Notes under the pieces: generated by a model
The model's database searches: none
What the model saw: the letters and a program-made list of their open reading frames with translations, nothing else
Told to the model about the DNA's origin: nothing
Shown here: positions 25,062-33,385 of the stretch, one piece after another
Layout: every line of letters begins with the position of its first letter
Numbering within the stretch: position 1 is the first letter of the stretch
Source of the DNA: Curtobacterium sp. MCBD17_032
GTDB lineage: Bacteria > Actinomycetota > Actinomycetes > Actinomycetales > Microbacteriaceae
Reading direction: 5' to 3'
DNA: 64,000 bases
Assembly: GCF_003234855.1 (NCBI RefSeq)
Contig: NZ_QKTO01000010.1
Span: 19,490-83,489 of the forward strand
Translations under genes and position numbers: made by a program

Positions 25062-26797
25062 GACGGGTCCCCGAAGCGTCGGGTCCGGACGTCCGGCTCG
25101 CGGTCCGCGGGCTGCGCAGCGAGCGTCGCAGCGGACGTCCCGTCCGCGTCGGCGCCACCGCCGGGAGGCCCAGCGAGCGCCCCGAACGCGGCGAGCGCCA
25201 CACGGGCGGTCGCCTCGTCCACCTCCGGGTCGATCGGCACGACGGCACGGTCCAGCTCGTCACCCCGCTCGACGAGCATCCGCACCGCACCGAGCTGCGC
25301 CGCGAAGGACAGGTCCATGACCTCGATCGGGTTGCCCTCCGCCGCGGTGATGTTGATGCAGCCGCCGCCGTCGAGCAGCAGCACGGCGGGACCGTCCGGG
25401 AGCGTCAGGCGCTCGACCCGACGGCCGACGGTCGCCCGCTCCGCCCCGGCCGCGTCGGCGCCCTCGACCGCGATCTCCTGGTCCACCCCGCCCGCGACCG
25501 ACAGCACCGCTCCGGGAGCGCACGCGCGGAGCACCGTCAGGCTGATCGTGTCCGGCACCCCGGTCGCACTCAGCACCAGGTCGGCGGTCCGCACGGCCTC
25601 GACCAGCGGCGCGACCGCGTACCCGGCGAACACGGCCTGCAGCGCCCGGACCGGGTCGGTGTCGGCGACGGTGACCCGGAACCCGAGCGCCCGGAGGACC
25701 AGGGCGACCCCCTCCCCCACGTGACCGAACCCGGCGACCACTGCCGAGCCTCCTGTCAGGTCGGGCCGCACGCCGGGGTCCAGCGCGTCGACCAGGTCGA
25801 GCGTCGCGAAGACCGCGGACTGCCCGGTGCCGTACCGGTTGTCGAAGAACGTCTTGGTGCGGGCGTCGTTCACCGCGACGACCGGGATCCCGAGCTGCCC
25901 GCGGGCAGCCATGACCCGCAGCGGGCGGAGGCCGCTCGTGGTCTCCTCGGCGGCTCCGAGCATGGTCGGCAGCAGGTCGGGGCGTTCCTGGTGCACGAGC
26001 CGGATGACGTGCGACCCGTCGTCGACGAGGACGTGCGGCCTCGTGTCGAGCATCGCGAGCGCGAGCGCACGCTGTTCCGCCACGGTCGCGGTGCTGCTCG
26101 CGTGCACGGGGACGCCGACCCGGCGGAGGACCGCGGCGACGGCGTCGTCGGTCTCGTCGGCATGCGCGTAGCCGACCACCTCGGCGCCGGCGTCCTGCAG
26201 CAGGAGCGAGAGCACGGCGGTCTTCGGCTCGAGGAACAGACTCACCCCGACGCGGGTGCCCCGGAGGAGCCCGCCCCGCCGGAGCTCGTCGGCGACGGCG
26301 CGGGACATCGGCATGGAGCGGCGGGCCCAGCGGATGCGGGCCTCGGCGGCGGGGTCGTCCTCGGGCTCGCGGCCGGTGGACACGAGGAACACGTCGTCGG
26401 AGAGCGTGGGCACGGCCAGGACGCCCGGCCGTGCCGGGGTCGTCGGGCCGAAGGCGTCCTCGTCGACGGCGGGGACGTGGCGGCCGGCGTCCACGACGAG
26501 GAGCATCGCCCCGCGGAGCCGACCGGCCGTGGCCGCCTCGACCGCCGCGCTGCTCTGCTCGGGCGTGCCGAGACACCAGAGCTGGTCGACGGCCGCGTGG
26601 ACGTCGGTGTCGGCCGGTCGGGAGCCGAGTCCGACGAGCATCGCGTGCAAGGCGGCGGTGTCGCGGGGGTCACCGCCGACGATGCGGAAACGCCGGGCCG
26701 CGAGCAGCATGTTCGTCACCCGGGCGGTGTGCCGCACGGCAGCGGATGCCCAGGCGAGCGTCGCGGCATCGGCGCGGGTCGGGTCGGCGCGCGGCAT
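25058..26797 (-). CDS. Adenosylhomocysteinase-like protein (divergent SAHH paralogue)
   Basis: A 579-residue member of the S-adenosylhomocysteine hydrolase fold, longer than the usual 430-490. Recognisable blocks: IRWARRSMP, LEPKTAVLSLLLQDAGAEV, LVDDGSH, AAEETTSGLRPL, VNDARTKTFFDNRYGTGQS with the NAD/substrate Lys and Asp, the NAD-binding VAGFGHVGEGVALVLRALGFRV, and GGCINITAAEGNP. The oxidising Lys-Asp pair and the EETT segment are kept. The adenine pocket region and N-terminal 140 residues differ strongly from true SAHH. With a downstream nucleoside deaminase it may act on a deaminated substrate such as S-inosylhomocysteine. TACGAT lies six bases before the ATG (leaderless). It is the first gene of a three-gene overlapping operon. 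Confidence 0.85.
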   Translation of the reverse strand: MPRADPTRADAATLAWASAAVRHTARVTNMLLAARRFRIVGGDPRDTAALHAMLVGLGSRPADTDVHAAVDQLWCLGTPEQSSAAVEAATAGRLRGAMLLVVDAGRHVPAVDEDAFGPTTPARPGVLAVPTLSDDVFLVSTGREPEDDPAAEARIRWARRSMPMSRAVADELRRGGLLRGTRVGVSLFLEPKTAVLSLLLQDAGAEVVGYAHADETDDAVAAVLRRVGVPVHASSTATVAEQRALALAMLDTRPHVLVDDGSHVIRLVHQERPDLLPTMLGAAEETTSGLRPLRVMAARGQLGIPVVAVNDARTKTFFDNRYGTGQSAVFATLDLVDALDPGVRPDLTGGSAVVAGFGHVGEGVALVLRALGFRVTVADTDPVRALQAVFAGYAVAPLVEAVRTADLVLSATGVPDTISLTVLRACAPGAVLSVAGGVDQEIAVEGADAAGAERATVGRRVERLTLPDGPAVLLLDGGGCINITAAEGNPIEVMDLSFAAQLGAVRMLVERGDELDRAVVPIDPEVDEATARVALAAFGALAGPPGGGADADGTSAATLAAQPADREPDVRTRRFGDPS

Positions 26798-26854
26798 GCG
26801 CCCATCGTAGGGCGGACGGGTGCCCCGGCCGTGCCGCCCGTCGCAGCGCCGGGG

Positions 26855-27868
26855 TCAGAGCACGTGCGGCGGCGGCGTCCGGTGCCAGACCTGCTCGGCC
26901 CCGTCGTCGGGGACGCCCCACGGACCGGCGGGCACCTGCCACGAGCCGACGGCCGCCACCTGCTGCGCCTCGATCTGCCGCGTCCGCCGTCGGTGGTGCA
27001 GGAGCACCCCGACGAGGACGGCGACGCCGATCACCGACACCACGGCGAGCCCGGCGACGTACAGCGTCGTCACGACGCCGCCGAGCGCGGGCGGCACGGT
27101 CCCGTCCTGCGCTGCCGAGAACGGGGTGCCGGTGAGCACGAACGCGAGCAGGGTCGAGATCGTCGAGTTCGAGTCCCACAGCCCGTGCAGGACCGACACG
27201 ACGACGTAGGCGACCAGCACCGACCACGTCCACCGGAACCGCGGACGACCGTGCGCCGCCCCGAACAGCACCGCGCCGAGGATCGCCGTCCAGAGCACGT
27301 GCCCGACCGGTGAGAGCACGGCGCGGACCACCTCGGTCTGCAGCAGCGACACCAGGTCGATGCCGCGGGTGGTGATCGCGGCGTTGAACGCGTACCCGGC
27401 GGACTCGAACGCCGAGAAGCCCGCCCCCACGGTCGCCCCGAGGAGCGCGCCCTGCCGAGCCGTCTTCGGGCGGACCCGCCACCCGACGACGACCAGCAGC
27501 AGGCCCTTGACGAGTTCCTCGGCGAACCCGACGAGCAGGTACAGGGTCGCTCCGGGGCGCAGGTCGGACTCGAGCAGTGAGGCGCCGAGCACCCCGAGCA
27601 CCCCGCCGACGAAGAACGCGGTGACCAACTGCATCGTGCTGACCGTCCCGGTCACCCGTTCGATGACGAACAGCACCACGGTGAAGGGCACGAGGAAGCT
27701 GCCGAGCAGGATGATCGTCGGCACGAGGTTCGTGTTCTGCGTGGCGACGGTGACGACGATCGTCACGACCCAGAGCAGGAACCCGCTGAGGAGGGTCTTC
27801 CACCACCAGCCGTGCCGGTGGTGGGGGTGGGCGCCGCCGTGCGCGGTCTCGAGCGTCATGGTCCTCAT
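26855..27868 (-). CDS. PrsW-family intramembrane metalloprotease
   Basis: A 337-residue membrane protein with about eight hydrophobic segments. PrsW signature residues are present: GFAEELVKGLLL (EExxK), GAGFSAFESAGYA (second acidic site), GHVLWTAILG and SVLHGLWDS (His). PrsW in Bacillus cleaves an anti-sigma factor; targets in actinobacteria are unknown. The His-rich N-terminus (HPHHRHGW) precedes the first segment. The ATG at 27868 has GGAG seven bases upstream; a second ATG at 27859 is possible. It is divergent from the glutaredoxin gene. Confidence 0.9.
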   Translation of the reverse strand: MRTMTLETAHGGAHPHHRHGWWWKTLLSGFLLWVVTIVVTVATQNTNLVPTIILLGSFLVPFTVVLFVIERVTGTVSTMQLVTAFFVGGVLGVLGASLLESDLRPGATLYLLVGFAEELVKGLLLVVVGWRVRPKTARQGALLGATVGAGFSAFESAGYAFNAAITTRGIDLVSLLQTEVVRAVLSPVGHVLWTAILGAVLFGAAHGRPRFRWTWSVLVAYVVVSVLHGLWDSNSTISTLLAFVLTGTPFSAAQDGTVPPALGGVVTTLYVAGLAVVSVIGVAVLVGVLLHHRRRTRQIEAQQVAAVGSWQVPAGPWGVPDDGAEQVWHRTPPPHVL

Positions 27869-27934
27869 CGTGCTCCGCCGTGCGCGGCGAGGGTCTCCGG
27901 GAATACGGAAGACGCGGTCCGCGTAGTCCTCCAC

Positions 27935-28198
27935 ATGACCGATGAGACGTTCGACAAGGTGACGATGTTCGGCGCGGACTGGTGCCGCGACTGCCGCCGT
28001 TCCAAGGCGTTGCTGGACCGACTGGGCGTGGACTACGAGTACGTGGACGTCGAGGCCGACCTGTCCGCGGCCGACCGCGCGCAGGCGATCAGCGGCCGGA
28101 AGAACATCCCGGTCGTGGTGCTGCCGGACGGGAAGCACTTCGTCGAGCCGTCCGACGCCGAGCTGCAGTCCGCGCTGGAGTCCTCGGGGGCGGTCTGA
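27935..28198 (+). CDS. Glutaredoxin-like protein (mycoredoxin type)
   Basis: An 87-residue thioredoxin-fold protein with the active site FGADWCRDCRRSK (CxxC near residue 17) and the cis-Pro segment NIPVVVLPDG. Length and the VTMFGADWCRDC start match actinobacterial mycoredoxins, which reduce mycothiol mixed disulphides; that role is inferred. The C-terminus is SDAELQSALESSG. The ATG at 27935 is the family start, closely following a weak -10-like TAGTCC. Confidence 0.88.
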   Translation: MTDETFDKVTMFGADWCRDCRRSKALLDRLGVDYEYVDVEADLSAADRAQAISGRKNIPVVVLPDGKHFVEPSDAELQSALESSGAV

Positions 28199-28218
28199 CC
28201 GTCCGCCCGGTGCACCTG

Positions 28219-28244
28219 GGAACGCGCTGAGCCGGAGGCGTGTT
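28219..28244 (+). promoter_or_regulatory. Candidate SigH/SigR-type promoter
   Basis: GGAAC (28219-28223), 18 bases, then GTT (28242-28244) matches the GGAAT-N18-GTT pattern of actinobacterial oxidative/heat-stress sigma factors. It is 72 bases before the stress membrane protein start. Confidence 0.45.
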
Positions 28245-28315
28245 CACTCGGGCGTCGGCCCTGAGCTCGGTGCACCGCCGAGGCCTCGGACCGGCCGTAG
28301 AACAAGGAGGACACC

Positions 28316-28594
28316 GTGATCGGTCTCATCATCAGCCTCATCATCGTCGGGCTCATCGCCGGCGCCCTCGCCCGCCTCATCATCCCCGGCAAGCAGCACA
28401 TGTCCATCCTGATGACCATCGTCCTCGGGATCGTCGGCTCGTTCGTCGGTGGTCTGCTCGGGTTCCTGATCTTCCAGCACGACCCGCAGGACGGCTTCTT
28501 CCAGCCGGCCGGCATCATCGGCTCGATCATCGGTGCCGTCATCGTGCTGTTCCTCTACACGCGCTTCGCGGGTCGGGGTGCCAACCGTCGCTGA
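28316..28594 (+). CDS. GlsB/YeaQ/YmgE family stress-response membrane protein
   Basis: A 92-residue protein with three hydrophobic segments and the glycine-rich pattern of the transglycosylase-associated (YeaQ/YmgE) family: IAGALARLIIPGKQ, TIVLGIVGSFVGGLLG and IIGSIIGAVIVLFLYT. The biochemical role is unknown; homologues are induced by envelope or general stress. The GTG at 28316 has a perfect AAGGAGG. A possible SigH-type promoter lies upstream. An 18-bp terminator follows. Confidence 0.92.
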   Translation: MIGLIISLIIVGLIAGALARLIIPGKQHMSILMTIVLGIVGSFVGGLLGFLIFQHDPQDGFFQPAGIIGSIIGAVIVLFLYTRFAGRGANRR

Positions 28595-28623
28595 CGGCGC
28601 ACCTCGCGACGCGCTGACCACGC

Positions 28624-28663
28624 GACGGGAGGCCCGGTACCAACTGGTACCGGGCCTCCTGTC
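28624..28663 (+). terminator. Terminator, 18-bp stem
   Basis: 28624-28641 pairs with 28646-28663 with one G-U pair, 30 bases past the stress protein stop. The left arm carries GGGAGGCCCG at 28627-28636. Confidence 0.85.
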
Positions 28664-28719
28664 CGTCTGTGCCCCGGAAGTCGGAGCCGCGCGCAGGCGC
28701 CCGGCGTACGGTCCAGGCC

Positions 28720-29112
28720 ATGACTGATGCGAACGACACCCGTCGCCCGGAGCAGGACGCAGCGAAGCTCGGCCTCGTCGTGGTCGGCGAGGCCGCCGCC
28801 CTCCAGTCCGGAGACGAGGCCGCGATGGACGCCAGCGAGGCGAACATCCGCGAGACCGTCGACGAACTCGTCGACGTGCCCCTGACCGACCGTCAGGAAG
28901 AGGTCATGGAGCGACTCGCGCAGGCCGGCGGCACCCTCACGGCAGGGCTGAGCGGCGCGCTCGCCGCCCGCACCGGCACCAGCGTCGACGACGTCCTCGA
29001 GGGCGCTGCCCGCAGCATCGTCTGGCAGGAGCGCCTCACCGAGGAGCGCGAGGACGCCGGCCCCTCGGACATCGGTCGTCAGGACGACCAGGACGGCCAG
29101 CAACCCGCCTGA
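28720..29112 (+). CDS. Hypothetical acidic protein
   Basis: A 130-residue hydrophilic, Ala/Glu/Asp-rich protein, largely predicted helical, with a Gln/Asp-rich C-terminus. No signal, membrane segment or Cys was seen and no family was recognised. TACGGT lies seven bases before the ATG at 28720, so the transcript is probably leaderless, and a 48-base palindrome terminates it. This makes it a complete single-gene unit. Confidence 0.72.
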   Translation: MTDANDTRRPEQDAAKLGLVVVGEAAALQSGDEAAMDASEANIRETVDELVDVPLTDRQEEVMERLAQAGGTLTAGLSGALAARTGTSVDDVLEGAARSIVWQERLTEEREDAGPSDIGRQDDQDGQQPA

Positions 29113-29125
29113 CGCGCGGGTCCAC

Positions 29126-29173
29126 GACACACGGGAGGCCCGTCACCAGCTGGTGACGGGCCTCCCGTGTGTC
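29126..29173. terminator. 48-base perfect palindrome, bidirectional terminator
   Basis: The whole of 29126-29173 is self-complementary (24 bp per arm), between the convergent hypothetical gene and nadE. It contains GGGAGGCCCG and its complement at 29133-29142 and 29157-29166. Confidence 0.92.
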
Positions 29174-29195
29174 TCCGGTCGGTCTGGTGCCTCTG

Positions 29196-30017
29196 TCAGC
29201 GACGCCACCACGTGTCGAACGGCGACGCGGGCACCTGGCGCTTGTGCTCGGTCGCGCGGTACCGGGCCTCGATGGCCTCGGCGACCTCGTCCGGGACGTC
29301 GTGCCCCTGCAGGTAGGCGTCGAGCTCGGCGTAGGTGAGGCCGAGGTTCGCCTCGTCGGTCTGGCCGGGCAGGTCGTCGAGCAGGTCCGCGGTCGGCGCC
29401 TTCTCGTAGAGGCGGGCCGGCGCACCGAGGTGTTCGAGCAGCTGCCGCCCCTGGCTCTTCGTCAGACCGGTCAGCGGCGTGAGGTCGACCCCGCCGTCGC
29501 CGTACTTCGTGAAGAAGCCGGTCACGGCCTCGGCCGCGTGGTCGGTGCCGATCACCAGGAGCCCGCGCTGCCCGGCGACGGCGTACTGCGCGACCATGCG
29601 CATGCGGGCCTTCACGTTGCCCTTCACGAAGTCACTCAGGGCGACGCCGGCTTGCGCGGTGTCCTGCACCACGCCGTCCACCCCGTGCTCGATGTTCACG
29701 ACGATGCCGGGGTCCGCGGCGATGAACTGCAGGGCGAGCTGCGCGTCGTCCTCGTCGGCCTGCACCCGGTAGGGCATCCGCACGGTGACGAACTCGGCGG
29801 CGTGCCCCTCGGAGCGGAGCGACTCGACCGCGAGCTGCGTCAGGCGGCCGGCGAGCGTGGAGTCCTGCCCTCCGCTGACGGCCAGGACGTAGCCGTTCGC
29901 GCCGGTGGTCAGCAGGTAGTCACGCAGGAAGCCCACGCGTCGGGCGATCTCCTGCTCCGGGTCGATGGTCGGCTGGACGTTGAGGTCCGCGGCGATGGCG
30001 GCTTGGAGTTCTCGCAC
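29196..30017 (-). CDS. nadE: Ammonia-dependent NAD+ synthetase
   Basis: A 273-residue enzyme, close to E. coli NadE in length, that amidates nicotinate adenine dinucleotide to NAD+ with ATP and ammonia. The PP-loop is [12 protein letters not shown], followed by [49 protein letters not shown] and the late [13 protein letters not shown]. There is no glutaminase domain. The GTG at 30017 follows GATACT by six bases (leaderless). The frame extends to 30059, but that start would precede the promoter. Confidence 0.96.
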   Translation of the reverse strand: MRELQAAIAADLNVQPTIDPEQEIARRVGFLRDYLLTTGANGYVLAVSGGQDSTLAGRLTQLAVESLRSEGHAAEFVTVRMPYRVQADEDDAQLALQFIAADPGIVVNIEHGVDGVVQDTAQAGVALSDFVKGNVKARMRMVAQYAVAGQRGLLVIGTDHAAEAVTGFFTKYGDGGVDLTPLTGLTKSQGRQLLEHLGAPARLYEKAPTADLLDDLPGQTDEANLGLTYAELDAYLQGHDVPDEVAEAIEARYRATEHKRQVPASPFDTWWRR

Positions 30018-30134
30018 GTCCCCAGTATCCGCCCGAGCCGCGCCGGGCGCACGGGACACGACCCGGTGTGCTCGCTAGAGTGGCGCGCACACCCGGCGAG
30101 CGCCCTCCCGTGCCGCCGACGACGGAGGGTGATC

Positions 30135-31076
30135 GTGACGGACGCGCACCGGACCGGTCTGCTCGCGATCACCGTCACCTCGCTGCTCTGGGGCACCACC
30201 GGCACCGCGGCGACGTTCGCCCCCGACGTCGGCCCGCTCGCGATCGGTGCCGCGGCGCTCGGCATCGGCGGCCTCCTGCAGGCGGTCGTCGGCGCACGGT
30301 CCCTCCGGACGAGTGCTCCGGTGCTCGCGCGGAACCGCGCGCTCGTCCTCGTCGGGGCGGTCGCCGTCGCGGTCTACCCGCTCGCGTTCTACGGCTCCAT
30401 GCACATCGCCGGGGTCGCCGTCGGGTCCGTGGTGTCGTTGGCGTCCGCGCCCCTGGCCGCCGGGGTCCTGGAACGGATCGTGGACCGGCGGCCGCTCGGC
30501 CGGCGCTGGACGGTCGCCGCAGCGCTCGGCGTCCTCGGGAGCGTGCTGCTCTGCCTGTCCGGCGTGGCAGCGTCGGACGGTCCGTCCGGCGTCGGGACGT
30601 CGGGGGCGACGGTGCTCGGCGTCGTGCTCGGTCTCGTGGCCGGGGCGACGTACGCGGTGTACTCGTGGGCGTCCCGGCGGCTCATGGTCGACGGCGTCCC
30701 GCGTGCGGCCGCGATGGGCGCCGTGTTCGGCGGCGGTGGGTTGCTCCTCATGCCGGTGCTCGCCGTCACCGGAACGCCCCTGCTCGCGTCGCCGCAGAAC
30801 GCCGCGGTCGGGGTGTACATGGCGCTCGTGCCGATGTTCCTCGGGTACCTGCTCTTCGGGTACGGCCTGTCACGTGTGCCCGCGAGCACCGCCACCACCG
30901 TGACGCTCACCGAGCCGGCGGTCGCGGCCGTGCTCGCGGTGGTGGTGGTCGGCGAGCGACTGACCGCGGTCGGCTGGGCCGGACTGGGCGTGATCGCGGT
31001 GGTGCTCGTCGTCCTGGCGGTGGCGCCGGCCGACGGAGCGGACCGAGCGCGCTCCGGAGAGCGGGGGGCACGGTGA
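30135..31076 (+). CDS. EamA (DMT-superfamily) transporter
   Basis: A 313-residue membrane protein with ten hydrophobic segments in two EamA repeats. The first starts LLWGTTGTAATFAP; the second ends ASTATTVTLTEPAVAAVLAVVVVGERLTAVGWAG, both family hallmarks. DMT carriers usually export amino acids, nucleosides or drugs; the substrate is not readable. The GTG at 30135 has GGAGGG six bases upstream. It is divergent from nadE. Confidence 0.9.
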   Translation: MTDAHRTGLLAITVTSLLWGTTGTAATFAPDVGPLAIGAAALGIGGLLQAVVGARSLRTSAPVLARNRALVLVGAVAVAVYPLAFYGSMHIAGVAVGSVVSLASAPLAAGVLERIVDRRPLGRRWTVAAALGVLGSVLLCLSGVAASDGPSGVGTSGATVLGVVLGLVAGATYAVYSWASRRLMVDGVPRAAAMGAVFGGGGLLLMPVLAVTGTPLLASPQNAAVGVYMALVPMFLGYLLFGYGLSRVPASTATTVTLTEPAVAAVLAVVVVGERLTAVGWAGLGVIAVVLVVLAVAPADGADRARSGERGAR

Positions 31077-31280
31077 CGTCCGCTGTCGAGCAGTCGGTCT
31101 TCGTGTCGGCTCCTGAGCGAACTCGCCAGCGCTGATCGGCCGGCGCGAACAGCTCGGGTGAGGACGAAGGAGCGAGCACGACCATCAGTCCACGACGAGC
31201 GGTGCAGCGCGGCTCCTGGCCCCGATCGCCGCTGTTGAGTATGGTTCTCAGGAGTTGTGATGAGCCGGAGGAGGACCCAC

Positions 31281-31445
31281 ATGACCACTGGATCGGCATT
31301 CGATCGAGCAAGCCGAGCGCGACCAGCGGGCTGGCATGAGGACCCCGAGGACCCCGGCCGACAGCGCTGGTTCGACGGATCGACGTGGACGGACATCACT
31401 CGTCGGCCACCTGGGAAACGGCGCGCATCCTGCCGGTGCTGCTGA
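31281..31445 (+). CDS. Short DUF2510-domain protein
   Basis: A 54-residue product. Residues 12-38 match the DUF2510 pattern: PAGWHEDPED...RWFDGSTWTDIT. DUF2510 is normally a short N-terminal module of actinobacterial membrane proteins, but here the chain stops after RASCRCC with no membrane segment. Either it is a genuine stand-alone domain or the remnant of a larger gene. The ATG at 31281 has GGAGGAGG upstream and a -10-like TATGGT near 31240. The three Cys at the end and the adjacent metal-sensor gene are suggestive but unproven. Confidence 0.6.
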   Translation: MTTGSAFDRASRARPAGWHEDPEDPGRQRWFDGSTWTDITRRPPGKRRASCRCC

Positions 31446-31536
31446 TGCAGCCGATCGCACCACCCGGCTCCCGCGAGCGTGCGGTCGTCCGCTCCGGAGT
31501 GTCGACTCAGGTCAGTGCGCGATGTACAGTCAGCGG

Positions 31537-31920
31537 GTGCTGACTCTTGCTTCTCGCCTCGACGTGATGAACCGGCTGGGGCGGGCTCTGTCCGATCCGA
31601 CCCGGTCGCGCATCCTGCTCCGCCTGTTGGACGAGCCCGGGTACCCGGCCGCGCTGGCGGACGAACTGGACCTGACGCGGACGAACGTGTCGAACCACCT
31701 CGCGTGCCTCCGCGGCTGTGGCATCGTCGTCGCGGTCCCGGAAGGGCGGCGCACCCGGTACGAGATCGCGGACCGACACCTGACCCGAGCGCTCGACGCA
31801 CTCGTCGACGTGGTCCTCGCGGTCGACGACGGGGAGACGCCGCCCAGACTGCTCGAGCAGTCTGGCGGCGAGCTCGCGACCGCCGGCGAGTGCGCCGCCG
31901 ACTGTGCGGCGGACCGGTGA
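31537..31920 (+). CDS. ArsR/SmtB-family metal sensor, CmtR-like (cadmium/lead)
   Basis: A 127-residue winged-helix repressor. ALSDPTRSRILLRLL opens the fold; the recognition helix LTRTNVSNHLACLRGCGIV carries Cys57 and Cys61 at exactly the positions of the Cd/Pb-binding pair in mycobacterial CmtR. The third CmtR ligand, Cys102, is absent; Cys119 and Cys123 in the tail may substitute. It likely represses the overlapping CDF transporter gene and is released by Cd2+ or Pb2+ (inference). The GTG at 31537 lies six bases after TACAGT, so translation is leaderless and the operator should overlap the start region. GTGA overlap with the next gene. Confidence 0.88.
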   Translation: MLTLASRLDVMNRLGRALSDPTRSRILLRLLDEPGYPAALADELDLTRTNVSNHLACLRGCGIVVAVPEGRRTRYEIADRHLTRALDALVDVVLAVDDGETPPRLLEQSGGELATAGECAADCAADR

Positions 31921-32597
31921 CGGCGACAACGCTCGACGGCGCGCTGTCGACCTCGCGACGAAGCATCCTGCAGCGGCGCATCAGGTGGATCGTCGCCGCG
32001 ACCATCGCCTACAACGTCGTCGAGGCCGTCATCGCCCTCGCTGCCGGGACGGTCGCCTCGTCCACCGCGCTCATCGGTTTCGGGCTCGACTCCATCGTCG
32101 AGGTCCTCTCCGCCGCGGCGGTGGCATGGCAGTTCGCCGGCCGTGACCCGGAAGCGCGGGAACGTACCGCGCTGAAGGTCATCGCAGTGTCGTTCTTCGG
32201 TCTGGCGCTCTACGTCACCGCCGACGCCGCGCTCACCTTCGCTGGCCTCCGCGAACCCGAGCACAGCACCGTCGGGATCGTCCTCGCAGCGGTCAGCCTC
32301 GCCGTCATGCCCTTCCTCAGCCTGCTCGAGCGCCGCACCGGGAAGGAACTCGGTTCGGCGTCAGCCGTCGCCGATTCGAAGCAGACGCTCGTGTGCAGCT
32401 ACCTGTCGGCGGCGGTCCTGCTCGGGCTGCTGTGCAACACCCTCTTCGGCTGGACATGGGCCGATCCGATCGCGGGCCTCGTGGTCGTCGTCTTCGCCGT
32501 CCGTGAAGGACTCGAAGCCTGGCGCGGCGACGCGTGCAAGCAGCCCGTCACAGCGCTCACGGGCGAGCGCGAGGTCGACACCTGCGACTGTTGCTGA
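31917..32597 (+). CDS. Cation diffusion (CDF) transporter without C-terminal cytoplasmic domain
   Basis: A 226-residue membrane protein with six hydrophobic segments. IGFGLDSIVEVLSA gives the TM2 acidic metal-site pattern and SAVADSKQTLVCSYLSA the corresponding TM5 region of CDF antiporters, which exchange Zn/Cd/Co for protons. The usual cytoplasmic dimer domain of about 90 residues is missing. The chain ends with a Cys cluster EVDTCDCC that could bind metal. GTG overlaps the CmtR-like stop by four bases. This is a compact metal-efflux module with its own sensor. Confidence 0.88.
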   Translation: MTATTLDGALSTSRRSILQRRIRWIVAATIAYNVVEAVIALAAGTVASSTALIGFGLDSIVEVLSAAAVAWQFAGRDPEARERTALKVIAVSFFGLALYVTADAALTFAGLREPEHSTVGIVLAAVSLAVMPFLSLLERRTGKELGSASAVADSKQTLVCSYLSAAVLLGLLCNTLFGWTWADPIAGLVVVVFAVREGLEAWRGDACKQPVTALTGEREVDTCDCC

Positions 32598-32717
32598 CGG
32601 GTCTCCGACGCAGAGTTCCCCCAGATGACGACGCCGTTCCCGTGGTCGGTCCGGGACGCGAGGGGTCGTGGCCGGTCGGATGTGGGGAGGACTCCCCCGC
32701 TGGAGAGCTCCCCGAGG

Positions 32718-32789
32718 TGCCCCTGGAGGGACTCGAACCCCCAACCCTTTCCTTAGGACGGAACTGCTCTTCCATTGAGCTACAGAGGC
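32718..32789 (-). tRNA. tRNA-Arg (anticodon CCT)
   Basis: A cloverleaf on the minus strand. The acceptor GCCTCTG pairs with CAGGGGC (one T-G), the D arm is GCTC...GAGC, the anticodon loop GTCCTAA gives CCT (reads AGG), and the T arm GGGGG/CCCTC holds TTCGAGT. The discriminator is A. CCA is not encoded (CCT follows). Confidence 0.94.
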
Positions 32790-32820
32790 CGGCCCGTCCA
32801 CTCTAGCGGGAGCCGGGACG

Positions 32821-32870
32821 CGCCGGACGGGAGGCCCGGTGTCCGCACACCCCGGGCCTCCCGTCCGGCG
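32821..32870 (-). terminator. Terminator of the HNH gene, 19-bp stem
   Basis: 32821-32839 pairs perfectly with 32852-32870; three further pairs are possible in the loop. It carries GGGAGGCCCG at 32829-32838 and its complement at 32853-32862. It lies 20 bases past the HNH stop on the minus strand, before tRNA-Arg. Confidence 0.87.
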
Positions 32871-32890
32871 CCTGCCGCGACCGGCGCCGC

Positions 32891-33385
32891 CTACGCGGCG
32901 ACCAGGTACTCGTCCCAGTCCGGCTGCGGCCGCTCGATGCCGCGGACGACCCAGGCGGAGCCGTGCGGGGCCTTCGGCGGGAAGCGCAGCGTCCAGCCCA
33001 TCTCGCGCGGGGTGCGGTCGCCCTTGGCGTTGTTGCACGCGAGGCAGCACGCGACGAGGTTCTCCCACGAGTCGCGACCACCGCGGGACTTCGGCTGGAC
33101 GTGGTCGATCGTGGTCGCGTTCCGGCCGCAGTACGCGCACCGGTTGGCGTCCCGGCGGAGCACACCGCGCCGGGACACCGGGATCAGCCGGGACTGCGGG
33201 ATCCGCACGTACCGGGTCAGGATGATGACGGAGGGTCGGTCGTAGCTGACGGCGGCACCGGTGACGGGGTGCAGGGTGTCGGCGGCGACGACGGAGGCCT
33301 TCTGGTTCATGACGAGGACCAGGGCTCGACGGAACGAGATCACCGCGAGGGGCTCGTAACCGGCGTTGAGGACGAGAGTGCGCAT
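32891..33385 (-). CDS. HNH endonuclease family protein
   Basis: A 164-residue protein. The N-terminal part (TLVLNAGYEPLAVISFRRALVLV) and the HNH region CAYCGRNATTIDHVQPKSRGG...NLVACCLACNNAKGD are the arrangement of a widely conserved stand-alone actinobacterial HNH protein. The two CxxC pairs form a zinc knuckle, and His and Asn of IDHV and NNAK are catalytic. Its cellular target is unknown; it is probably housekeeping rather than a mobile element. The ATG at 33385 has GGAAGGG seven bases upstream. Confidence 0.93.
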   Translation of the reverse strand: MRTLVLNAGYEPLAVISFRRALVLVMNQKASVVAADTLHPVTGAAVSYDRPSVIILTRYVRIPQSRLIPVSRRGVLRRDANRCAYCGRNATTIDHVQPKSRGGRDSWENLVACCLACNNAKGDRTPREMGWTLRFPPKAPHGSAWVVRGIERPQPDWDEYLVAA

